DNA of 5,272 bases from contig DQVR01000059.1 of the NCBI GenBank assembly GCA_015661645.1, positions 1 to 5,272 of the forward strand, written 5' to 3'. A model generated the notes under the pieces. That model was not told the origin of the DNA. It did not search any database and saw only the letters and a program-made list of their open reading frames with translations. Within the stretch, counting starts at the first letter, position 1. Each line of letters opens with the position of its first letter. Below are positions 1 through 5,272 of the stretch, one piece after another. Made by a program: the position numbers and the translations under genes. Source of the stretch: Pyrodictium delaneyi. Its GTDB lineage: Archaea; Thermoproteota; Thermoprotei_A; Sulfolobales; Pyrodictiaceae.

Positions 1-15
1 TATCAGTATTTCCCC

Positions 16-82
16 ATTAGTGTAAAAACTATCCATAATAAACAGAGTAAATATGTAAACCCGTTATGGTGGCACCAAGAGT
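16..82 (-). terminator. AT-rich spacer with possible terminator after the small basic protein
   Basis: Just past the stop of the small gene, positions 67-77 form a short inverted repeat (TGGT/ACCA around GGC). On the minus strand this is followed by a T-rich stretch that includes five consecutive T at 24-28. Archaeal termination often relies on T-rich tracts, so transcription from the right may end here. The same AT-rich stretch (about 16-60) could instead carry the TATA box of a gene to the left of the window, which cannot be seen. No coding region is supported in 1-82. Confidence 0.35.
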
Positions 83-421
83 CTAAGGAGCCCTAGAACC
101 TGCCCTCCCGTCGGCGGCGCGTTTTAGTATGCGCTTAACCGGCTTTGGATCACCTTTCTCAAGAGCATTAATCGCGTTTAGAATCTCGAGCGCAGAGCGG
201 GAGAATCCTAGGAGCACACTCCGGAGAATAACACGAGCCTTGCGCGGGTCCTTCTGGTAAGAGAGAAGAACCTTGTAGGCAGCGAGGGGATCGCGGACAA
301 GAAGAGTAGCGAAATCTACACGGTAAGAAGCAAATGCACGATTATCTAGTACTGCAAGAGCGCCCATAGCCACGGAGCGTAGGCGCTCTCGGACGAGCTG
401 AGCAACGTGGTCATCCCGCAT
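83..421 (-). CDS. Small basic helical protein of unknown function
   Basis: This is a 112-residue protein that I do not recognise as a named family. It has no signal peptide, membrane segment, cysteine or obvious catalytic motif. It is strongly basic (about 22 Arg/Lys against 11 Asp/Glu) and reads as a run of amphipathic helices broken at Asp-Pro or Gly-Asp-Pro turns (near residues 44, 58 and 91), with a flexible Gly/Arg/Ala tail after residue 101. That pattern would fit a small helical-bundle adaptor or nucleic-acid-associated protein, but this is only inference. The ATG start is well supported: GAGGTG lies 10 nt upstream (432-437). The gene lies 202 nt downstream of the KaiC-like gene on the same strand, so it may be read through from it or use its own weak TATA-like element near 490. 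The regular Shine-Dalgarno site and soluble, well-composed sequence argue that it is a real gene rather than a chance ORF. Confidence 0.72.
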   Translation of the reverse strand: MRDDHVAQLVRERLRSVAMGALAVLDNRAFASYRVDFATLLVRDPLAAYKVLLSYQKDPRKARVILRSVLLGFSRSALEILNAINALEKGDPKPVKRILKRAADGRAGSRAP

Positions 422-431
422 AAGCGTCCGG

Positions 432-437
432 CACCTC
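432..437 (-). promoter_or_regulatory. Shine-Dalgarno site of the small basic protein
   Basis: The minus strand reads GAGGTG, ending 10 nt before the ATG at 421. It matches the archaeal anti-Shine-Dalgarno consensus and fixes the start codon of the small gene. Confidence 0.6.
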
Positions 438-485
438 TATCCATGTAGAAGCCCCGGCCCATACAGATCCAGAGTAGATTGATGA

Positions 486-495
486 TGTATAATGA
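486..495 (-). promoter_or_regulatory. Possible TATA box upstream of the small basic protein
   Basis: The minus strand reads TCATTATACA here, a TATA-like AT-rich patch in the spacer. A start of transcription about 26 nt downstream (near 464) would leave a leader of about 43 nt that includes the GAGGTG ribosome site, which is a consistent arrangement. The match to the crenarchaeal TATA consensus is only moderate, and other AT-rich patches exist in the spacer. Confidence 0.28.
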
Positions 496-595
496 TCTAA
501 TAATGGCGCGCAGCATGTCTAGCACGGTAGCAACACAACCCCCGGAATATTATGGACTATTACTGCCACTAAAGTATTAGACTACTATAGTGTTA

Positions 596-612
596 GGTGA
601 TCGTCCATCACC
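596..612 (-). terminator. Perfect 6-bp hairpin just after the KaiC-like gene
   Basis: GGTGAT at 596-601 and ATCACC at 607-612 form a perfect 6-bp stem with a 5-nt loop, starting 11 nt past the stop codon of the KaiC-like gene. On the minus strand it is followed by an AT-rich but not T-only stretch (about 560-595). It may mark the 3' end of the KaiC-like transcript or stabilise it. Without a clean T-run the terminator call is weak. The rest of the 422-623 spacer shows nothing else I can support. Confidence 0.35.
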
Positions 613-623
613 CATGTAGCAGC

Positions 624-2171
624 TCATCCTATGCAGTGTAGCTCGGCGAGTTTCCAAGTATTAACAGACATATTGAAGTGTATATGGGCGAGCTGGTGGC
701 ATATCTCGACTGCGATGTCTAGTGATAGGCCGCGGTAACGGCCGCCCATGTAGTCAGATATACGGCCAGGGCTAGTTTCAAGGTACATACCCATGTCGAA
801 CATAGGGGCTAGTTCTAGTTCCGACATAGCGGAACGTGCAGGTAACGAGTATATGTAGAACCCGGTTACGCCGTTCCTCTTGTTGCGGAGTAGCATGTTA
901 TAGAGGTTGTAGATCAGATCCCGTTTTTCGACCATTGTCTCAAGTATCTCTAGACCCTCAAATATTGCTACTTCAGGGCGTATCTTCTCCATAGCGAGAT
1001 GCATTATATCGTTTAGCTCATTGACGGTATACGCGCTAGGGTTTAGGGAGATAATACGTAGTCGCTGCAGCTTGTTTGCCGCGTCTATCCCTTCCTTGGA
1101 GCCGGCACCGAGGATACACCGTGCCATATTGGAGATTGCTTGAGGACTTGATTTGAAGCTAATTACAAGCACATCGGTGGACTCGTCCATTATGAACGAT
1201 GTTGCTAGCATAGAAGTTACAAGTCTGCTATTGACGGTAGTCGAGAGACCTATTAGCACTTGAGCAGCACGAGGTATTGATAGTATGCGGCATATAGCGC
1301 TTAGTGCTTCTCTGGTTTCCTGTTCAGAGCCTAGTACGCTAATACGGACAAGATGTTTATCGTTGACGCGTAGAGAGCCTAGCAGCTTACAGAGGTCATA
1401 GGTCTTCGTTATGTCGAATGGCGGTACTTCCTCCGGCTCCTCGGGCAGGCTAATCTCGATTACTACGCCAGGCCTCATGTAGAAGGGCAGCTCGGCCTGG
1501 TGTATCGGAGCCCAGCGGGCCTTGCGTAGCTCTAGGATGCGCTGCAACTTGCCCAGCTCTGTCTGGAACCGGAGTATAAACACAGCATCAACGATGAACT
1601 CCTCTATACCGTAGCCTACTACCCGTGCTCCATAGGGATGCTCAGCTATGAGGATCGAGGTCACGCCTAGAGGCTTAAGCCCGTTTACGAAGAAGTTCTG
1701 GAGCAGCTCACGAATCTTAGCCTTATCCTTTACTATTTGAAGCATAGCTGTTATGCTGTCTATCACTATCCTCTTTGCCTTTACTTCGTTTACCAGTCTT
1801 AGAACTTCCTCCAGCTGGGATATTAGTGCATCTTCGTCAACTATTGTGAGAGCTTCTACATAGTAGAAGAGGCCTTCTTTCTCTAATGCCTCGAAATCCA
1901 TGCCAAGCATAGCCATGTGGTTAAAGAAGTCGTTGCGCGGCTCGACGAAGTTGAGGTATATACCAGGCTCTCTAAACCGTCGTGCGCCCTCGTAGAGGAA
2001 TTTTGCGGCAAATGTGGACTTTCCAGTGCCCGGGTTACCAGCGAGAAGCACAACAGCACCACGGGGGAACCCGCCATTTAACAAGCGGTCAAGGCCATAT
2101 ATACCCGAGGGTACTATCTCAAGACGTTTTGCTACGCCGCCCAACTCCTTCATTAAGTCTTCTGCCTTCAT
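624..2171 (-). CDS. KaiC-family ATPase with an intact first and a degenerate second RecA-like domain
   Basis: This 515-residue cytosolic protein has two KaiC-type domains. Domain 1 (about residues 15-245) is a full RecA/KaiC ATPase: the KaiC-like entry (SGIYGLDRLLNGGFPRG, 22-38), Walker A GNPGTGKST (45-53), NFVEP at 74-78 where KaiC usually has a Glu pair (only E77 is kept), Walker B RIVIDS (134-139), and the KaiC-style closing segment with RKARW (216-220). Domain 2 (about 270-485) can be laid over domain 1 at an offset of about 263-267 residues, but its P-loop has become GLSTTVNSR (308-316), with the Lys replaced by Asn. Its Walker B Asp is replaced by E405, so it should not hydrolyse ATP. 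The last 25 residues are rich in His and Cys. Archaeal KaiC-like proteins are mostly of unknown role; FlaH of the archaellum is a relative that binds the motor ATPase. The gene lies 241 nt downstream of a pilus-type motor operon, with its own candidate promoter and a six-G Shine-Dalgarno run. ATP binding by domain 1 is a firm prediction; the cellular role is not known. Confidence 0.9.
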   Translation of the reverse strand: MKAEDLMKELGGVAKRLEIVPSGIYGLDRLLNGGFPRGAVVLLAGNPGTGKSTFAAKFLYEGARRFREPGIYLNFVEPRNDFFNHMAMLGMDFEALEKEGLFYYVEALTIVDEDALISQLEEVLRLVNEVKAKRIVIDSITAMLQIVKDKAKIRELLQNFFVNGLKPLGVTSILIAEHPYGARVVGYGIEEFIVDAVFILRFQTELGKLQRILELRKARWAPIHQAELPFYMRPGVVIEISLPEEPEEVPPFDITKTYDLCKLLGSLRVNDKHLVRISVLGSEQETREALSAICRILSIPRAAQVLIGLSTTVNSRLVTSMLATSFIMDESTDVLVISFKSSPQAISNMARCILGAGSKEGIDAANKLQRLRIISLNPSAYTVNELNDIMHLAMEKIRPEVAIFEGLEILETMVEKRDLIYNLYNMLLRNKRNGVTGFYIYSLPARSAMSELELAPMFDMGMYLETSPGRISDYMGGRYRGLSLDIAVEICHQLAHIHFNMSVNTWKLAELHCIG

Positions 2172-2179
2172 ATCTGTAT

Positions 2180-2185
2180 CCCCCC
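2180..2185 (-). promoter_or_regulatory. G-run Shine-Dalgarno site of the KaiC-like gene
   Basis: The minus strand has six consecutive G, 8 nt before the ATG at 2171 (AGGGGGGAT context). Position and composition fit a ribosome binding site and support this ATG over the internal Met at residue 7. Confidence 0.5.
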
Positions 2186-2198
2186 TAAATTAGAATCA

Positions 2199-2207
2199 AT
2201 TATAAGT
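2199..2207 (-). promoter_or_regulatory. Candidate TATA box of the KaiC-like gene
   Basis: The minus strand reads ACTTATAAT, close to the archaeal TATA consensus, centred about 32 nt before the start codon. Standard archaeal spacing would put the transcription start near 2177, giving an almost leaderless mRNA. That would leave out the G-run at 2180-2185, so either the spacing is shifted or one of the two signals is not used. It suggests that the KaiC-like gene can be transcribed separately from the motor genes. Confidence 0.42.
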
Positions 2208-2412
2208 GTTCTCGTTCCTACAGCTGGGTTCATTCTCTCTGACATTTCACCATTTCATCTACCGTAGGGACCCCCGGCTACCCCGGAACTATACATCCGC
2301 TTTCGCCAGAGTAGTACATTTGGCGGGCTGGGTACATGCTAAGGGCTATGCTCCCCTATGGGGGCCTCGTGGCTATCCTAGACCCGGGGGCCAGATATAT
2401 CTCTGGTGCCTA
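2208..2412. other. Non-coding spacer with three short inverted repeats
   Basis: The stretch between the second platform gene and the KaiC-like promoter has no credible gene, tRNA or box C/D signature on either strand. It does hold three small inverted repeats: CGCCA/TGGCG (2304-2308 and 2321-2325, 12-nt loop), CCCC-TAT-GGGG (2353-2363) and CCAGA/TCTGG (2391-2395 and 2402-2406, 6-nt loop). The last lies 6 nt past the platform gene stop. The hairpins could end or protect the motor-operon mRNA. There is no T-run on the minus strand to make a standard archaeal terminator. Confidence 0.4.
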
Positions 2413-3309
2413 CTAGCCTACCATGGCGGGGGAGAGGAGGTACGCCGCCATGCTGGCGACAATCAGTAGAATAATGTACTTTGAGGCGAGGAGTACATAG
2501 TCATGGACAACCCTTGCTATAACAATAGCTGAGGCCAATACTATTACAATCAACGAGTAGAAGTAGAGGCCAGCAAGTATGGCTGTATCGACTGCCCCGC
2601 CGAACCCAGGTATGCTGCTCATGACTGTCTTCTCTACTAATGCCTGGACTATGCCGGCTGCTACTGCGTAGGTGAGCGAGGCTAGCGAGACCACGAAGCT
2701 GTACTCTGAGAGCCTAGACTGGGTCATCTTCATCAGTCTCCTGCTCTCTCTCGAGTAGGTAGCAGCGGCTGTGAGAACCTCGTGTATCATGCCACCACTC
2801 TTTGAGGCAGTCACAATGCTTCGTGCTAGCAGTCTTATCCTGCGGGGTGCACGGCGGAATGCCTCCTCAAAGGCCTCGTCAAGGTCGCCGGTGGCGCGAT
2901 ATATCCTGGCCATTCGCTCCACGTAGAGGGCTAGAGGGGGTTTAAGCATTCGGGCAGCGCGTAGCAGTGCATCAGCAGTAGAGCCGCTGGAGGCGGCTAG
3001 TCCAGCGTACGTCGAGAGGAGCTCGGCAAGCTCTTCGTCGAGTATGTCTATTAGCCTTGCCATGTGCCGCGCGTAGATGTAGACTGGTAGAGAGGCTGCG
3101 ACAAGAGCGCCTGCAAGCTGTATCATAGTCCCCTTGTCGGTGACAACCGGAACCATGTAGAATAGTTTGAAACTATACCGGGGTATCAGCCAGCCAACAC
3201 CAAGTATAGTAGCTAGCCTTTCAGCTAGCAGCGGGTAGGCCAGTAGCCAGGCAACGACAGATGCTATGGCCAACAGTGCTACAGCTACCTTGGTAGTCGT
3301 CTCATTCAT
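2413..3309 (-). CDS. T2SF-domain pilus/secretion platform protein, second of a pair (TadC/FlaJ C-half-like)
   Basis: This 298-residue integral membrane protein looks like the polytopic platform on which a GspE/FlaI-type ATPase acts. I see hydrophobic segments at about residues 7-25, 62-80, 204-225, 243-266 and 272-293. A charged helical cytoplasmic region of about 120 residues (82-203) lies between the second and third segments, the usual layout of a T2SF (GspF/TadB/TadC/FlaJ) domain. The motif region with TASKSGGMIHEVLTAAA (167-183) fits the conserved small-residue turn of this family. The gene starts 11 nt after the stop of the first platform gene, and a GGGG Shine-Dalgarno-like run (3318-3321) overlaps that stop, so the two are probably translated together. 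Single-domain length (about 300) matches TadB/TadC rather than the two-domain archaeal FlaJ (about 500). The family call rests on topology and context and the exact subfamily is uncertain. Confidence 0.82.
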   Translation of the reverse strand: MNETTTKVAVALLAIASVVAWLLAYPLLAERLATILGVGWLIPRYSFKLFYMVPVVTDKGTMIQLAGALVAASLPVYIYARHMARLIDILDEELAELLSTYAGLAASSGSTADALLRAARMLKPPLALYVERMARIYRATGDLDEAFEEAFRRAPRRIRLLARSIVTASKSGGMIHEVLTAAATYSRESRRLMKMTQSRLSEYSFVVSLASLTYAVAAGIVQALVEKTVMSSIPGFGGAVDTAILAGLYFYSLIVIVLASAIVIARVVHDYVLLASKYIILLIVASMAAYLLSPAMVG

Positions 3310-3320
3310 TGCAGCAGCCC

Positions 3321-4175
3321 CTAGACTCTAATTCTCGACACCATGGAGTCAACTATCGCTATCACAGCAGCACTCATCATCGGGACAAGTATAAAAGTAG
3401 AGAGGAACAATAGGCTGTCGAAGCTCAACCCCGGTATAGGCTGGAACACTAACAAGAGCCCGACGACGCCTATGGCTACGGGGAGCATTACGCTAACCGC
3501 TACGAAGACCTCAAGTATAGCTCCCAGGCTGCTGGAGAGCTTCTCGATCTCTACTTCTAGGCCGTAGAGGTACTCTATTATAGACGATGAGACTATCTCA
3601 TTGACGCCGGTTCCCGTCCGGGCGGCGGCAGAAAGCCCTGCTAGAAGCCTACGGAGACTATACACTGGAGTGATTCGCGCAGCCTCCTCGAGGACGGTTT
3701 CCACGGGTATCCCGGCCTTAATACCGGAAGCTATGTACTCGAGCTCTATACGGAACTCGCGAAGCTCCTTCAACTCCTTCTCGTAGAGCCTCATGAATGA
3801 CTCAGCGAGCCCGGCACCTGCGAGAAGCTTCGTAGCCAGCGCCTCGGCGAAGAGTAAGAACCGAGGCTCTAGACGTCCTCCACGGTTTCTATACGCGACA
3901 GCAGGTATAGCGATGTAGAGCGCCAACATCAGCACGAATGATACAAACGCGGCCCCTAGGGCGGCAATACTTGCTATAACTGGCTGAACTCCGAGTCTTA
4001 GGTACAAGGCTATCCAGGCAGTCATGGCAACAGAGGAAACAACGATGGCCATGACTGCTAGGTAGGCTAAGGTGTAGCGCTCCAGACTGGATGAGAGCCC
4101 TGACCCCACTACGTGGTAGCGCAAGTCGGGGTTAAACCTCTCTCCTAGCCTCGCCAGTGCTTCCACCAGACCCAC
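3321..4175 (-). CDS. T2SF-domain pilus/secretion platform protein, first of a pair (TadB/FlaJ N-half-like), GTG start
   Basis: With the GTG at 4175 as start this is a 284-residue membrane protein. Hydrophobic segments lie at about residues 36-60, 65-92, 217-245 and 253-276. They flank a cytoplasmic helical T2SF domain (about 100-215) whose core FAEALATKLLAGAGLAESF (109-127) and following SGIKAGIPVETVLEE (150-164) are typical of the GspF/TadB/FlaJ family. The first ATG in frame, at 4259, would add 28 residues rich in Pro, Arg, Ser and Thr that are only an out-of-frame reading of the ATPase tail. The GTG has GGAGG 9 nt upstream, so I prefer it. The gene then overlaps the ATPase end by 44 nt and ends 11 nt before the next platform gene, suggesting tight co-expression. 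It would form the inner-membrane platform together with its neighbour and be driven by the ATPase upstream. No pilin signal or peptidase motif is present in it. Confidence 0.84.
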   Translation of the reverse strand: MGLVEALARLGERFNPDLRYHVVGSGLSSSLERYTLAYLAVMAIVVSSVAMTAWIALYLRLGVQPVIASIAALGAAFVSFVLMLALYIAIPAVAYRNRGGRLEPRFLLFAEALATKLLAGAGLAESFMRLYEKELKELREFRIELEYIASGIKAGIPVETVLEEAARITPVYSLRRLLAGLSAAARTGTGVNEIVSSSIIEYLYGLEVEIEKLSSSLGAILEVFVAVSVMLPVAIGVVGLLLVFQPIPGLSFDSLLFLSTFILVPMMSAAVIAIVDSMVSRIRV

Positions 4176-5272
4176 TGCCGGCAGCCTCCGCCTGGGCGGG
4201 CTTGAACACGTAAGGGTCAGTCTCGCTAACAGCCTCCTGGTACACGGAGTCGGGGTCACGCATATACATACGTATAATCTCGTGCAGCTCTAGCATATCC
4301 ATCTTCTTTATAGCTGCCCAGCGTAGCACTGTGGCCCTCATCTCGAGGTCGCGCCACACATCCCGGGGAGTTGTGACTAGAAGCTCTGCTATAGACTCCA
4401 CGAACTTGCTGCCGCGGGATACGAGCATCCATGTATCGCCCCAGCTATCCCACTGGAACAACCTACCCAATGTGACATCATCACGCTCAACATCGTATAG
4501 CCTCGTCTCGTCAACTCTCGTAATCTTACGGTACACCCTGCCACCCTTCTCGATGCGGAGGATATTCACGTAGAGCTTCGCGGCCGCTATGAGGCTCTTA
4601 GGCACATTCATCGGTGGTGAAGCGAGTCTGCGTATGAGTACATCTGCGGACTCGGCATGGACAGTGGTTAGGCCGCCGTGGCCTGTGGCTAGTGCCTGGA
4701 AGAAGGCGAAAGCTTCCCGGCTACGTATCTCTCCGACAATTATAACGTCGGGTCTCATACGGAGCGCGCTCTCCACCTGCGCCTGCAGTGTGACGTTCTG
4801 TACACCCGGCATATCGGAGAGACGAGTATGCATGGCAGTCCAGTTATCGTGGAATGGTATATAGATCTCTGGTGTATCCTCAATGGTCACTATCTTGTAC
4901 TCGGGCGGAAGCAGTATAGCGAGTGCGTTCAGGAGCGTAGTCTTGCCCGAGCCCGTGGGTCCATAGATAACAACACCCTGCTTATACTGTATAGCTGCCC
5001 AGAGAAGAGCTGCAACACCCTCGTCAAGTGTCCCACGGTTGATCAACTCGACGATGGTGAAGGGCTCAGCCCTGAACTTACGCACAGTAAAGCTGTGGCC
5101 TCGCCGCGACACTATATCAAGCACAATATGGATACGGTAGCCTTCAGGACGCAGCACACCTTCTACGATAGGCCTAGCGAGGCTAGGCTCACGGCCAGCC
5201 CGTAACGCGAGCTTCATAACAACTCGCTCTAGCTCGACTGGATCGCTAAAGGTAAGCCCGCTGGTCAGCCAC
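4132..5272 (-). CDS. Archaeal type IV pilus/secretion ATPase (GspE/VirB11/FlaI family), 5' end beyond the window
   Basis: This is the motor ATPase for filament assembly or secretion, acting as a ring at the cytoplasmic face of the T2SF platform. The frame stays open to the right edge; 18 codons upstream of the Met at 5217 read as good protein (WLTSGLTFSDPVELERVV), so that Met is internal and the gene is partial. In the visible 379 residues I see the end of the N-terminal domain with an RKF element (64-66), Walker A GPTGSGKTT (104-112), an Asp box VTIEDTPEI (128-136), Walker B VIIVGEI (176-182) and a His box GHGGLTTVHA (197-206), so all the active-site elements are intact. The C-terminal part (about 240-350), with FQWD followed by helical segments and a YMRDP motif, is of the kind found in archaeal FlaI/GspE proteins. 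The last 20 or so residues are a low-complexity Gly/Ser tail that overlaps the start of the platform gene. Whether it serves an archaellum, an adhesive pilus or a secretion system cannot be decided here. Confidence 0.93.
   Translation of the reverse strand, partial: WLTSGLTFSDPVELERVVMKLALRAGREPSLARPIVEGVLRPEGYRIHIVLDIVSRRGHSFTVRKFRAEPFTIVELINRGTLDEGVAALLWAAIQYKQGVVIYGPTGSGKTTLLNALAILLPPEYKIVTIEDTPEIYIPFHDNWTAMHTRLSDMPGVQNVTLQAQVESALRMRPDVIIVGEIRSREAFAFFQALATGHGGLTTVHAESADVLIRRLASPPMNVPKSLIAAAKLYVNILRIEKGGRVYRKITRVDETRLYDVERDDVTLGRLFQWDSWGDTWMLVSRGSKFVESIAELLVTTPRDVWRDLEMRATVLRWAAIKKMDMLELHEIIRMYMRDPDSVYQEAVSETDPYVFKPAQAEAAGSGSGGSTGEARREV
4185..4189 (-). promoter_or_regulatory. Shine-Dalgarno site that decides the start of the first platform gene
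   Basis: The minus strand reads GGAGG, ending 9 nt before the GTG at 4175 and lying inside the ATPase reading frame. No comparable site was needed to explain the ATG at 4259, whose extra N-terminus looks unnatural, so this site supports the shorter protein. Confidence 0.6.

Noticed and set aside
476..500. TGATGA-like patch on the plus strand as a box C of a C/D sRNA
   Set aside because: The first base does not fit the box C consensus and no CTGA box D or second box pair follows within the expected distance.
346..516. Minus-strand 56-codon ORF starting in the spacer with a hydrophobic N-terminus
   Set aside because: Most of it overlaps the small basic gene in another frame and it has no Shine-Dalgarno site as good as that gene's GAGGTG. 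Low-complexity second half.
2221..2412. Possible tRNA or other known RNA gene in the GC-rich spacer
   Set aside because: No T-loop consensus or cloverleaf pairing was found on either strand.
2206..2469. Plus-strand 87-codon ORF across the spacer
   Set aside because: It starts inside the KaiC-like promoter, ends inside the platform gene on the other strand, has a Trp/Pro/Gly-rich chance-like composition and no clear ribosome site.
4828..5205. Plus-strand 125-codon ORF opposite the ATPase
   Set aside because: It lies entirely antisense to a gene with intact Walker A and Asp-box motifs; its sequence is not family-like.
1..5272. CRISPR array, insertion sequence or attachment site
   Set aside because: No regularly spaced repeats, transposase-like protein or terminal inverted repeats are visible, and all genes share strand and composition.

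Overview
The window looks like hyperthermophilic archaeal DNA, most likely from a crenarchaeote of the Desulfurococcales/Pyrodictiaceae type. This is inferred from AUA- and AGG/AGA-rich codon use at moderate GC, purine-rich Shine-Dalgarno sites, TATA-like promoter elements, and archaeal-style secretion/pilus ATPase and platform proteins beside a KaiC-family ATPase. No species call can be made without a search. All five convincing genes lie on the minus strand and are transcribed from high to low coordinates.

Right half (2413-5272): a compact motor module of an archaeal type IV pilus or secretion-like machine. It holds the 3' part of a VirB11/GspE/FlaI-type ATPase that runs off the right edge, followed by two membrane proteins that each look like a single T2SF (GspF/TadB/TadC/FlaJ) domain. 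The genes overlap by about 44 nt and are then separated by 11 nt, so they should be co-transcribed and translated together. The ATPase would sit under the membrane platform formed by the two T2SF proteins and power assembly of a pilin-like filament. Pilins and prepilin peptidase are not in view and may lie to the right or elsewhere.

Middle (2172-2412): a 241-nt spacer without a credible gene. It holds a likely promoter and Shine-Dalgarno site for the next gene, plus three short inverted repeats.

Left half (1-2171): a 515-residue KaiC-family protein with one intact RecA/KaiC ATPase domain and a second, strongly degenerate KaiC-like domain that has lost its P-loop. It is followed by a short hairpin, a 202-nt spacer and a small basic helical protein of unknown function. 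The leftmost 82 nt is AT-rich and looks like a terminator and/or promoter region.

The most interesting idea is that the KaiC-like protein next to a split FlaI/FlaJ-like motor could act like FlaH in the archaellum (FlaH is itself a KaiC relative that binds FlaI). The spacer with its own promoter means adjacency is only suggestive.
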